DNA from: Stutzerimonas stutzeri
Lineage (GTDB): Bacteria > Pseudomonadota > Gammaproteobacteria > Pseudomonadales > Pseudomonadaceae
Assembly (NCBI GenBank): GCA_002345575.1
Contig: DDVX01000019.1
Coordinates: forward strand, 62,001 to 126,000
Reading direction: 5' to 3'
Length of the DNA stretch: 64,000 nucleotides
This document shows positions 42,873 through 54,090 of the stretch, piece after piece; position 1 is the stretch's first letter, and every line of letters starts with the position of its first letter. Made by a program: the position numbers and the translations under genes. The notes below the pieces were generated by a model. It did not search any database, had not been told where the DNA came from, and saw nothing but the letters and a program-made list of their open reading frames with translations.

Positions 42873-45308
42873 CTACTGCAGGTCAGTAGGGAGCGGCTCA
42901 GGCGCCTTCGGCAGTCGGGTCAGTCGCAATGCATTGAGTACCACCAGCAGCGAACTGGCTGACATGCCCAGCGCAGCCCACAGCGGCGTCACCCAGCCAA
43001 TGGCGGCAAACGGCAGGATCAGGCCATTGTAAAGCGTTGCCCAGGTCAGGTTTTCGATAATGATGCGCCGGCTGCGACGTGCCAGGCTGAATGCCTGTAC
43101 CAGGCTGTCCAGGCGGTTGGAGAGTAGTACCGCATCGGCGCTGGTCTTGGCCAGGTCGGTGGCCGAACCCATTGCCACGCTGATGTCGGCGGCGGCGAGA
43201 ACCGGTACGTCGTTGACGCCGTCACCCAGCATCAGCACGCGATGTCCTTCGGCCTGCAGGCGCTGCAGATGGACGAGCTTGTCGGCAGGAGTCATCCCGC
43301 TGCGCGCCTCGCCGATGCCCAGCTGCCGCGCAATGTTGCCGACCATCGGCGAGCTGTCGCCGGACAGCAGCAGCGTGCGCCAGCCACGTTGATGACAGGC
43401 TTCCACCAGGGCAGCGGCGTCATCGCGTAGGCGATCATCGAGTACCAGCCAGGCCAGCGGTCCCTGAGTATCACCCAGTAGCAGCCATTGGCCCTGGTCG
43501 CCGGGAATTGTGGGCGCAGCACCGTCATAGCCGCCTGCGACAAAGCCGGGTTGACCGATGCGCAGCTGACGCCCGCCCACCGAGCCCTGCAGACCGAGGC
43601 CGGGCACACTGTCCACAGCATCTGCAGCTTGCGGCGCACGACCAAAGGCCTTGGATATCGGGTGTTCGGAGCGGTTTTCCAGCGCGGCAGCCAAGGCCAG
43701 GCAAGTGTCGGCATCCAGGTCGGCCAGAGGGCGAATCTCACTCAGGGTCAGGCGGCCTTCAGTAAGGGTGCCAGTCTTGTCGAAGATCACCGTATCGATG
43801 TGGTTGAGACCTTCGAGTACATGCCCGCGAGTCAGCAGTAGCCCAAGCTTGTGCAGTGTGCCGGTGGCAGCGGTAAGCGCAGTCGGCGTGGCCAGCGAAA
43901 GGGCGCAGGGGCAGGTGGCAACCAGCAGGGCAAGGACCACCCAGAAGGCACGTTGCGGGTCGATCTGCCACCAGATGATGCCGACGACGGCGGCGGTCAG
44001 CAGTACCGCCAGCAGAAACCACTGTGCAACACGGTCGGCCAGCTCGGCGATGCGTGGCTTGTCGGATTGGGCTCGTTCCAGCAGGCGGACGATGGCCGAA
44101 AGACGGGTATCGTCACCGAGCGCCTGTACCTGGATCGTCAGCGGCCCTTCGACGTTCAGCGTGCCAGCGGTGACTGGATCGCCGATGCTGCGTGCCTGTG
44201 GCAGGTACTCGCCAGTCAGCACCGATTCATCAATGCTCGACTGCCCGTCGAGGATGCGGCCATCGGCCGGAATGAGACCGCCGGGCTGTACCAGTACACG
44301 GTCACCTACGCGCAGTTCGCTTAGCAAGATGCGGTCGGTTTGCTGGTCTTCGTTCAGTTTCAGGCAGGACGCTGGCAGCAGGTTGACCAGCTGTGCGGTC
44401 GCCGCCGCTGTGCGCTCCCGTGCGCGACGCTCCAGATAACGGCCGGTGAGCAGGAACAGGGCGAACATACCCACGGCGTCGAAATACAGTTCGCCCTGGC
44501 CAGTCACTGTGGACCAGATACCGGCCACGTAGGCGCCGCCGATGGCCAGTGAGACCGAAACGTCCATGGTCAGGTGGCGCGTGCGCAGATCCCGCAAGGC
44601 GCCCTTGAAGAAATCGGTGCTGCAATAAAACACGATGGGAGTAGTGAGTAGCAGTGCGGTCCAGCGCAGGGTGACGAAGAAGCTTTCCGAAAGGTCCAGG
44701 TTGAACTCGGGCCAGGTGGCCATGGTGGCCATCATCACCTGCATCCAGAGCAGACCCGTCACGCCGATCCGGCGCAGGCTGCGACGGTTTTCGCTGGCCA
44801 GTCGCTCGGCGACCTGGTCAGCCTTGTAGGGGTGCGCGGCATAGCCGATGCGGCGTAGCTCGGCGAGCAGCTCGCTGAGAGGCAGGCGACTATCGCTCCA
44901 GCGCACTTGCAGGCGGTGATTTGACAGATTCAGTCTGGCTTCGGCGATGCCCTCCAGGCCGAGCAGATGTCGTTCGATCAGCCATCCACAGGCGGCACAG
45001 CTGATGCCCTCGATCATCAGCGAGGTGCTGGCGAGATCATCTTCATGCTGTACGAAGGGTTGCTGCACATCCTCGCGGTCGTACAGCGCCAGCTCGTCGG
45101 AAAGTGCTTGGGGAAGAGCGGCAGGGTTGGTTGAGCTTTCGCTGCGGTGCAGGTAGTAACTTTCCAGTCCGGCGTTGACGATGGCCTCTGCTACCGCCTG
45201 GCAACCGGGGCAGCACATGGCCCGCGTCTCGTTGAGTACGCGGGCGTGCCAGGAGCTGCCGGTGGGAACCGGCAGGCCGCAGTGGTAGCAGGGGGTTGGG
45301 GTGGCCAT
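42873..45308 (-). CDS. ccoI: Copper-exporting P1B-type ATPase CcoI
   Basis: An 811-residue copper P-type ATPase that supplies copper for cbb3 assembly. It has an N-terminal zinc-ribbon-like domain (CYHCGLPVP and CCPGC), a heavy-metal-associated domain with CAAC, the transmembrane CPC motif (TCPCALSLATPTAL) and the phosphorylation motif DKTGTLTEG. TGE and GDGVNDVPVL are also present. The CcoI type differs from CopA by its extra N-terminal cysteine domain. It lies between ccoH and ccoS. Confidence 0.95.
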   Translation of the reverse strand: MATPTPCYHCGLPVPTGSSWHARVLNETRAMCCPGCQAVAEAIVNAGLESYYLHRSESSTNPAALPQALSDELALYDREDVQQPFVQHEDDLASTSLMIEGISCAACGWLIERHLLGLEGIAEARLNLSNHRLQVRWSDSRLPLSELLAELRRIGYAAHPYKADQVAERLASENRRSLRRIGVTGLLWMQVMMATMATWPEFNLDLSESFFVTLRWTALLLTTPIVFYCSTDFFKGALRDLRTRHLTMDVSVSLAIGGAYVAGIWSTVTGQGELYFDAVGMFALFLLTGRYLERRARERTAAATAQLVNLLPASCLKLNEDQQTDRILLSELRVGDRVLVQPGGLIPADGRILDGQSSIDESVLTGEYLPQARSIGDPVTAGTLNVEGPLTIQVQALGDDTRLSAIVRLLERAQSDKPRIAELADRVAQWFLLAVLLTAAVVGIIWWQIDPQRAFWVVLALLVATCPCALSLATPTALTAATGTLHKLGLLLTRGHVLEGLNHIDTVIFDKTGTLTEGRLTLSEIRPLADLDADTCLALAAALENRSEHPISKAFGRAPQAADAVDSVPGLGLQGSVGGRQLRIGQPGFVAGGYDGAAPTIPGDQGQWLLLGDTQGPLAWLVLDDRLRDDAAALVEACHQRGWRTLLLSGDSSPMVGNIARQLGIGEARSGMTPADKLVHLQRLQAEGHRVLMLGDGVNDVPVLAAADISVAMGSATDLAKTSADAVLLSNRLDSLVQAFSLARRSRRIIIENLTWATLYNGLILPFAAIGWVTPLWAALGMSASSLLVVLNALRLTRLPKAPEPLPTDLQ

Positions 45309-45316
45309 CGAGTTGG

Positions 45317-45820
45317 TCAGTAGCTCAGCTCGTAGGTCTGACCGCTGCGGATTTCCCTTTCTTCGAACAGGCGCCAGTCCTGCTCGCCTTCGCGACCAAT
45401 GAGTTCGACGAAGCGCCGGCCCGTGACCGTATCCTCCATCTGGCCCTGGTATAGGCCGTCGCCCTGGGGTTGCAGGATGATGCGGCGATCACGCTCAGGC
45501 TGTGTCGGCGAGATCAGATTGAGTATCAGCTGCTGTGGACGACTGTTGCCGCTGAGCTGCAGCTCGGCCATGCCAAGCTCTTCGTTAAAACTGAGCAGCG
45601 CCTGCATCTGCAGGCTTTCGGCGAGCTTCTCGCGTTCCAACGACTGGTTGATGCCCTTGCCGGCATCGTAATAGTTGTCCGAGACCAAGGTGTCGGCAGT
45701 GCGAATGGAAATGACCAGCAGCGAGGTGCCCAGGACCACCGACAGCGCCAGGATGGCGATGACGAACCAGGCCCAGAACTGGGTATACCAACGAGTTTTT
45801 TCGTTATCGGAGACGCTCAT
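45317..45820 (-). CDS. ccoH: cbb3 oxidase assembly protein CcoH (FixH)
   Basis: A 167-residue FixH-family protein with one N-terminal helix (FWAWFVIAILALSVVLGTSLLVISI) and a periplasmic domain of Ig-like strands. The DNYYDAGKGINQSLER segment is characteristic. CcoH stabilises assembly intermediates of the cbb3 oxidase. It lies between ccoG and ccoI with gaps of 11 and 8 bases. Confidence 0.92.
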   Translation of the reverse strand: MSVSDNEKTRWYTQFWAWFVIAILALSVVLGTSLLVISIRTADTLVSDNYYDAGKGINQSLEREKLAESLQMQALLSFNEELGMAELQLSGNSRPQQLILNLISPTQPERDRRIILQPQGDGLYQGQMEDTVTGRRFVELIGREGEQDWRLFEEREIRSGQTYELSY

Positions 45821-45831
45821 GTGCTACCTGT

Positions 45832-47244
45832 TCAGCGGATGCTTGGGCCAATGAAGCGGCTTTCAGCATCGTCTTTGATGGAGGAATCGTTAGCCGACCT
45901 GATATGGAAGATGATGTCGTTGGTGCTGGAAGGCAGTTTCTCCGGAGCAATGGACAGCTCTACCGGAATGGTGATCAGCTCGCCGCCAGCCGCATGGATC
46001 TCGCTGCGACCTTCATATTGCAGGCCATCCAGACCGCTGGCTTCGATGATGAAGGTCTGTTCGTTCTGTGCCTTGTTCATCACCTTGAGGGTGTAGACGT
46101 TTTCCACTCGGCCTTGCTCGTTCTCGCGATACAGCACGCGGTCCTTGAGGACATCGAGCTTGACCAGCGACCGGTCGGCCACCGCATAGGCAAACAGTCC
46201 CATCATCGCCACCAGCGCGAGGGCATAGCCAATCAGGCGCGGGCGCATCACTTGGGTTTTCTGCCCGGATAGGTTGTGCTCAGTGGTGTAGCTGATCAGC
46301 CCGCGTGGGTAGTTCATCTTGTCCATGATGGTGTCGCAGGCATCGATGCACGCGGCGCAGCCGATGCACTCGACCTGCAGGCCGTCACGAATGTCGATGC
46401 CGGTGGGGCATACCTGCACGCACATGGTGCAATCGATGCAGTCGCCCAGGCCCATGGCTTTGTAATCGGCCTCTTTCTTGCGGGGGCCACGCTTTTCTCC
46501 ACGACGCGGATCGTAGGAGACGATCAGGGTGTCCTTGTCGAACATCACGCTCTGGAAGCGGGCATAGGGACACATGTAGATGCATACCTGCTCGCGCAGG
46601 AAGCCGGCGTTGCCGTAGGTGGCGAGGGTGAAGAAGCCGACCCAGAACAGTGCCCAGCCGCCGACCTGCAGGGTAAGCAGGTCTGGTACCAGCTCACGAA
46701 TCGGTGTGAAGTAACCGACAAAGGTGATGCCGATGGCCAGGGATACGCCCAACCAGATGCTGTGCTTGGCGAGCCTGCGGAAAAACTTGTTGGCACTCAT
46801 CGGCGCCTTGTCGATCTTCATGCGCTGGTTGCGATCACCTTCGGTGACCTTTTCAGCCCACATGAAAACCCAGGTGAACACGCTCTGCGGGCAGGTATAG
46901 CCGCACCAGACGCGACCTGCGAATACGGTGATGAAGAACAGGCCGAAGGCGCAGATGATCAGCAGCGCCGAGAGCAGGATGAAATCCTGCGGCCAGAAGG
47001 TGGCGCCAAAAATATAGAACTTGCGCTCGGGCAGATCCCACCAGACCGCCTGGCGGCCATTCCAATTCAGCCAGGCCGTTCCGAAATAGAGGACGAAAAG
47101 CAGGCCGCCGCCTACCAGACGCAGATTGCGGAACAGGCCAGTGAACGAGCGGGTGTAGATTTTTTCACGAGCGGCGTAGAGGTCAGTCGAGGACTGGACC
47201 TTGGAAGGAGGGGTTACATCATGAACGGGGATTTGCTCAGTCAT
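45832..47244 (-). CDS. ccoG: Membrane ferredoxin CcoG (FixG/RdxA)
   Basis: A 470-residue membrane iron-sulfur protein. It has N-terminal helices with the CGYTCPQSVFTWVF motif, two 4Fe-4S cluster motifs (CIDCTMCVQVCP and CIGCAACIDACD) and a C-terminal Ig-like periplasmic domain. CcoG acts as a Cu(II) reductase in copper delivery to cbb3 oxidase. It follows ccoP after 136 bases that hold a strong hairpin. Confidence 0.95.
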   Translation of the reverse strand: MTEQIPVHDVTPPSKVQSSTDLYAAREKIYTRSFTGLFRNLRLVGGGLLFVLYFGTAWLNWNGRQAVWWDLPERKFYIFGATFWPQDFILLSALLIICAFGLFFITVFAGRVWCGYTCPQSVFTWVFMWAEKVTEGDRNQRMKIDKAPMSANKFFRRLAKHSIWLGVSLAIGITFVGYFTPIRELVPDLLTLQVGGWALFWVGFFTLATYGNAGFLREQVCIYMCPYARFQSVMFDKDTLIVSYDPRRGEKRGPRKKEADYKAMGLGDCIDCTMCVQVCPTGIDIRDGLQVECIGCAACIDACDTIMDKMNYPRGLISYTTEHNLSGQKTQVMRPRLIGYALALVAMMGLFAYAVADRSLVKLDVLKDRVLYRENEQGRVENVYTLKVMNKAQNEQTFIIEASGLDGLQYEGRSEIHAAGGELITIPVELSIAPEKLPSSTNDIIFHIRSANDSSIKDDAESRFIGPSIR

Positions 47245-47273
47245 CGAGTGCGTACCACGGCGGAGGGTGAGTG

Positions 47274-47299
47274 ACCCGGTCGGTACGTGCCGACCGGGT
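47274..47299. terminator. Perfect hairpin between ccoP and ccoG
   Basis: ACCCGGTCGG (47274-47283) and CCGACCGGGT (47290-47299) pair over ten bases around a TACGTG loop. No T run follows on the minus strand, so the likely role is partial termination or protection of the structural-gene mRNA from 3' decay. Confidence 0.6.
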
Positions 47300-47380
47300 T
47301 CATTTGCTGACCTGCTGCCAATGTTACGCCTCGAGAGTTCGAGTCAGGTGCGGCGGTAGGTCGCGCCCAGGCTCGCTGGA

Positions 47381-48298
47381 TCAGTTCTCCGGCTGTTGCG
47401 AGAGGCTGTACACATAGGCTGCCAGCAGGTGCACCTTGTCATTGCCAAGAATTTCTTTCTGGGCAGGCATACGGCCGTTACGACCATAGCGCAGGGTTTG
47501 CTGGACCTGTCCAAAACTCGAGCCGTAAAGCCAGACATTGTCTGTCAGATCGGGCGCGCCCATGGCTTGAGTGCCCTTACCTTCAGCGCCGTGACAGGCT
47601 ACACAGGTCGAGGCGAAGATCTTTTGACCCTGCTCAATGTCGATGTTGACGCCTTCTGGCGTATCGCGGCCGGACAGGCTGAGAACGTAGCCGGAAACAT
47701 GACGGATACCGTCTTCGCCAATCACATTGAGCCAGCTTGGCATGGTGGCCTGACGACCTTCCATGATGCTGGTTTTAATGGTTTCAGGCTCGCCGCCCCA
47801 CAGCCACTCGTGGTCGGTGAGGTTAGGGAAACCGTAGGCACCCTTGGCGTCGGAACCGTGGCAGACCGAGCAGTTGGAGGCAAACAGGCGGCCACCCATT
47901 TTCAGGGCCTGCGGATCTTGAGCGACTTCTTCCACCGGCATAGAAGCGAACTTGGCGTAGAGCGGGCCGTATTGCTCGTTGGCGCGGTCCATCTCGCGTT
48001 CCCATTCCTTCACCTGGGTCCAGCCACCTTCGTAGCCGGGCAGGACGCCTTTCCAGTTGCCCAGGCCCGGATACAGGACCAGGTAACCGAGGGCAAATAT
48101 CACAGTGCCGACGAACAGCATGAACCACCAGCGTGGCAGCGGATTGTCGTATTCCTCGATACCGTCATAGGAATGACCGACGGTTTCTTCGGTGCTTTCG
48201 TGGCGCTGTCCCTTGCGAGTCGCCAACAGCAGCCAGACCAGGGCTGCGATGGTCCCCAGACTCAGCAGGGTGATGTACCAACTCCAAAACGAGGTCAT
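47381..48298 (-). CDS. ccoP: cbb3 oxidase dihaem subunit CcoP (ccoG-proximal set)
   Basis: A 305-residue membrane-anchored cytochrome c. It has two N-terminal helices (FWSWYITLLSLGTIAALVWLLL and WWFMLFVGTVIFALGYLVLYPG) and two haem c sites, CSVCH and CVACH. It passes electrons from cytochrome c to CcoO. This operon has the order N-O-Q-P. By P. aeruginosa position it is ccoP1, although the P. stutzeri literature numbers the two sets the other way round. Confidence 0.95.
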   Translation of the reverse strand: MTSFWSWYITLLSLGTIAALVWLLLATRKGQRHESTEETVGHSYDGIEEYDNPLPRWWFMLFVGTVIFALGYLVLYPGLGNWKGVLPGYEGGWTQVKEWEREMDRANEQYGPLYAKFASMPVEEVAQDPQALKMGGRLFASNCSVCHGSDAKGAYGFPNLTDHEWLWGGEPETIKTSIMEGRQATMPSWLNVIGEDGIRHVSGYVLSLSGRDTPEGVNIDIEQGQKIFASTCVACHGAEGKGTQAMGAPDLTDNVWLYGSSFGQVQQTLRYGRNGRMPAQKEILGNDKVHLLAAYVYSLSQQPEN

Positions 48299-48481
48299 TT
48301 ATTTCTTACTCCTGGACGCTTCTTCATCACGCTTCTTGGCGTCGGGCTCGTCTGCGAAGGGCAGATTGGCGGCTTCATCAAAGCTTTTCTTGCGTTTGCT
48401 GCTATAGGCCCAGAGCACGACGCCAATGAAGGCGACGACGACCAAAATAGTGCCCAAGCCGCGGAGAGTCCCGATATCCAT
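48299..48481 (-). CDS. ccoQ: cbb3 oxidase small subunit CcoQ
   Basis: A 60-residue single-helix protein (TLRGLGTILVVVAFIGVVLWAYSSKRK) with a charged tail. CcoQ stabilises the cbb3 complex. Its stop is directly adjacent to the ccoP start and it lies 6 bases after ccoO. No equivalent gene fits in the other cbb3 operon. Confidence 0.92.
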   Translation of the reverse strand: MDIGTLRGLGTILVVVAFIGVVLWAYSSKRKKSFDEAANLPFADEPDAKKRDEEASRSKK

Positions 48482-48487
48482 GGTGCG

Positions 48488-49099
48488 TTACCGTTTGTTG
48501 GTGAGTGCAGTGCCAAGGACCTGCAGGTAGGCCACCATGGCATCCATTTCGGTCTTGCCCCTTACCGCGTCTTTCGCACCGGCGATGTCTTCATCGGTGT
48601 AAGGCACGCCCAGGGTGCGCAAGGCTTTCAACTTATTGGCGGTATCCCGACCGTCGAGGGTGTTTTCCACCAGCCACGGGTAGGACGGCATCTTCGATTC
48701 CGGCACCACGTTGCGCGGGTTGTACAGGTGCGCGCGGTGCCAGTCATCGGAGTAGCGGCCACCGACACGGGCCAGGTCCGGACCGGTGCGCTTGGAGCCC
48801 CACAGGAATGGATGGTCGTAAACGCTTTCACCGGCGACCGAGTAATGGCCGTAGCGCTCGGTTTCAGCGCGGAACGGACGGATCATCTGCGAGTGGCAGC
48901 CGACACAGCCTTCACGGATGTACAGGTCACGTCCTTCCAGCTGCAGCGCGGTGTAAGGCTTCATGCCCTCGACCGGCTCGTTGACTACATCCTGGAAGAA
49001 CAGCGGGACGATCTGAGTCAGGCCGCCGATGCTCACCGCGAGGATCATGAACAGGGTCAGCAGACCGATGTTCTTTTCCACTATTTCGTGATTCTTCAT
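48488..49099 (-). CDS. ccoO: cbb3 oxidase monohaem subunit CcoO (ccoG-proximal set)
   Basis: A 203-residue membrane-anchored cytochrome c with one N-terminal helix (LLTLFMILAVSIGGLTQIVP) and one haem c site, CVGCH, preceding SQMIRPFRAETERYG. It differs from the CcoO at 51962 at only about three residues (V/L near position 7, L/I and R/K near the haem site), far less than the CcoP pair differs. This suggests recent gene conversion. Confidence 0.96.
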   Translation of the reverse strand: MKNHEIVEKNIGLLTLFMILAVSIGGLTQIVPLFFQDVVNEPVEGMKPYTALQLEGRDLYIREGCVGCHSQMIRPFRAETERYGHYSVAGESVYDHPFLWGSKRTGPDLARVGGRYSDDWHRAHLYNPRNVVPESKMPSYPWLVENTLDGRDTANKLKALRTLGVPYTDEDIAGAKDAVRGKTEMDAMVAYLQVLGTALTNKR

Positions 49100-49110
49100 T
49101 ACTCGGCTCC

Positions 49111-50538
<1,428 letters not shown>

Positions 50539-50924
50539 GCAAGGCTTCCACGCTAAAAGGGCATATCAAGGGGGCAAAAACGGCGGCAAGTATGGAGAAA
50601 CGAGGGGGGTAATGCAAACGAGCCCAGCTTTCTCCGGTGCCGCTTCGGCCCAGATTTCAAGCGTCTTTCCTGCGTGTTGCAGGCGCGCTCGGCACACCAG
50701 GTTGGTGCGCTGAATGAGGGTTTCGCCTTGTAGTTCTGTGCATTCATGGCGAATGACAGGAAGTATGGAGGCGGTACGGCCTTCGGCAAAGGAGGGAAGT
50801 AGTAAGCGGTCTGCGACAGAGCGTCGCATGGGTCCATTTTAACGGGAGACTTGATCAGAAACAGGGCAGCTTTCGCCGCCCTGTCCTAGACCGCTGAGCC
50901 TCGAAAGAGGTTCAGCGATCTGAG
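50539..50924. other. 386-base region between the two cbb3 operons
   Basis: This region separates the upstream and ccoG-proximal cbb3 sets. It holds two hairpins just after the upstream ccoP stop (listed separately) and must contain the promoter of the ccoG-proximal set. I found no full Anr box, only half-sites (ATCAAG near 50566 and TTGATC near 50851). Short frames here show no family resemblance. Confidence 0.5.
50861..50916 (-). terminator. Double hairpin after the upstream cbb3 operon
   Basis: On the minus strand, just after the ccoP stop, GCTGA-CCTC-GAAA-GAGG-TCAGC-type pairing at 50893-50916 is followed by ACAGGGCAGC/GCCGCCCTGT (50861-50884, one G-T pair). The tail TTCTGATC is only moderately T-rich. 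Termination between the two cbb3 sets is plausible. Confidence 0.65.
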
Positions 50925-51860
50925 TCACTTCTTCGCCAGTTGTTCCGGCTTTTGCGACAGGCTGTAGACGTAAGCCGCGAGCAGATGCACCTTGTCGTTG
51001 CCGAGATACTGCTCTTGGGCCGGCATCTGGCCGTTGCGGCCGTGGCGGATGGTCTGCTGCAGCTGCGGCAGGCTTGAACCATAGATCCAGGCGGCAGGGT
51101 TGGTTAGCTGTGGTGCGCCGAGGGCGGCCATGCCTTCACCGTTGGCGCCGTGGCAGACGGAGCAGGTTTGCACGTATACCTCGGACCCTTTGCCCAGGTC
51201 GGCCTCGTGGGCTTCCGGCAGCGACAGGCCAGCCAGTTCGTTGCGCACGTAAGCGGCAACGTTCTTCACGCCCTCGTCGCCAATCACCTGGCCCCAGGCC
51301 GGCATCGCCGCGATGCGTCCGTGGAGGATGCTTGCCTTGATCGTTTCCGGCTCGCCGCCCCAGCGCCATTCGTTATCGGCCAGGTTCGGGAAGCCATTGG
51401 AGCCTTTGGCATCGGAACCATGGCAGATGGAGCAATAGTTGGCGTACAGGCGTGCACCGATCTTCAGTGCGTGTTCGTCCTGAGCAACTTCGGCGACGCT
51501 CATGGCGGAAAATTTGGCGAAGATCGGGCCGAATTTGGCCTCGGCCTGATCCACTTCGCGCTGCCATTCCTTTTCCTGGGTCCAGCCGCCTTCATAGCCC
51601 GGCAGGACGCCTTTCCAGTTGCCCAGGCCGGGATACAGGATCAGGTAGACGATGCCGAACAGCAGCGTGCCGATGAACAGCATGAACCACCACTTGGGCA
51701 GCGGGTTGTCGTATTCCTCGATGCCGTCGAAGGAATGACCCATGGTCTTGTCGGTCGTGCTGGCCGATTCGCCCTTGCGGGTGGCGAAGATCAGCCAGAA
51801 CAGAGCGACGATGGTGCCCAGTGTCAGCAGGGCGATGTATCCACTCCAGAAAGTGCTCAT
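50925..51860 (-). CDS. ccoP: cbb3 oxidase dihaem subunit CcoP (upstream set)
   Basis: A 311-residue CcoP with two N-terminal helices (FWSGYIALLTLGTIVALFWLIF and WWFMLFIGTLLFGIVYLILYPG) and two haem c sites, CSICH and CSVCH. It is clearly diverged from the second CcoP, especially between the two haem domains, while the flanking CcoO and CcoN pairs are nearly identical. It follows ccoO after 101 bases in which no ccoQ is present. Confidence 0.95.
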   Translation of the reverse strand: MSTFWSGYIALLTLGTIVALFWLIFATRKGESASTTDKTMGHSFDGIEEYDNPLPKWWFMLFIGTLLFGIVYLILYPGLGNWKGVLPGYEGGWTQEKEWQREVDQAEAKFGPIFAKFSAMSVAEVAQDEHALKIGARLYANYCSICHGSDAKGSNGFPNLADNEWRWGGEPETIKASILHGRIAAMPAWGQVIGDEGVKNVAAYVRNELAGLSLPEAHEADLGKGSEVYVQTCSVCHGANGEGMAALGAPQLTNPAAWIYGSSLPQLQQTIRHGRNGQMPAQEQYLGNDKVHLLAAYVYSLSQKPEQLAKK

Positions 51861-51961
51861 GTGCTACTCCTGGACAGCCCGAGCCACTCTGGCTGTCCGC
51901 GATTGAAGTCCTGGACGGCCCGCCGTCACGGCAGACCGTCATCTCTCTATGGCTTATCGGA
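51861..51961. other. ccoO-ccoP spacer lacking ccoQ
   Basis: Only 101 bases separate ccoO and ccoP here, too few for the 60-codon ccoQ found in the other operon. A hairpin GGACAGCC/GGCTGTCC lies at about 51872-51898. Lack of ccoQ in one of two tandem operons matches what I remember for P. stutzeri. Confidence 0.8.
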
Positions 51962-52573
51962 TCAACGCTTGTTGGTCAGAGCCGTTCCAAGGACCTGCAG
52001 GTAGGCCACCATGGCATCCATTTCGGTCTTGCCCCTTACCGCGTCTTTCGCACCGGCGATATCTTCATCGGTGTAAGGCACGCCCAGGGTGCGCAAGGCT
52101 TTCAACTTATTGGCGGTATCCCGACCGTCGAGGGTATTTTCCACCAGCCACGGGTAGGAGGGCATCTTCGATTCCGGCACTACGTTGCGCGGGTTGTACA
52201 GGTGCGCGCGGTGCCAGTCATCGGAGTAGCGGCCACCGACACGGGCCAGGTCCGGACCGGTGCGCTTGGAGCCCCACAGGAATGGATGGTCGTAAACGCT
52301 TTCACCGGCGACCGAGTAATGGCCGTAGCGCTCGGTTTCAGCGCGGAACGGACGGATCATTTGCGAGTGGCAGCCGACGCAGCCTTCCTTGATGTAGATG
52401 TCACGGCCTTCCAGCTGCAGCGCGGTGTAAGGCTTCATGCCCTCGACCGGCTCGTTGACCACATCTTGGAAGAACAGCGGGACGATCTGGGTCAGACCGC
52501 CGATGCTCACCGCGAGGATCATGAACAGGGTCAGCAGACCAATGTTCTTTTCCAGTATTTCGTGATTCTTCAT
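51962..52573 (-). CDS. ccoO: cbb3 oxidase monohaem subunit CcoO (upstream set)
   Basis: A 203-residue CcoO with an N-terminal anchor helix and the CVGCH haem site. It is nearly identical to the CcoO at 48488; the differences are conservative and the DNA is also almost the same along most of the gene. It lies 11 bases after ccoN and is the second gene of the three-gene N-O-P set. It receives electrons from CcoP and passes them to CcoN. Confidence 0.96.
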   Translation of the reverse strand: MKNHEILEKNIGLLTLFMILAVSIGGLTQIVPLFFQDVVNEPVEGMKPYTALQLEGRDIYIKEGCVGCHSQMIRPFRAETERYGHYSVAGESVYDHPFLWGSKRTGPDLARVGGRYSDDWHRAHLYNPRNVVPESKMPSYPWLVENTLDGRDTANKLKALRTLGVPYTDEDIAGAKDAVRGKTEMDAMVAYLQVLGTALTNKR

Positions 52574-52584
52574 TGCTCGGCTCC

Positions 52585-54009
<1,425 letters not shown>

Positions 54010-54090
54010 GTATGGGCTTCCATCCACGGTAATGAGCGTTTTTTGTTGCGTGTAAGCAGTTGTTTCTTTCAATAGAAAACGGGGGCAAGC

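Noticed and set aside
50553..50837. Small minus-strand frames between the cbb3 operons
   Set aside because: No ribosome binding site, no domain and arbitrary composition.
50562..50860. Anr boxes for the ccoG-proximal cbb3 operon
   Set aside because: Only half-sites (ATCAAG and TTGATC) are present, without a matching second half.
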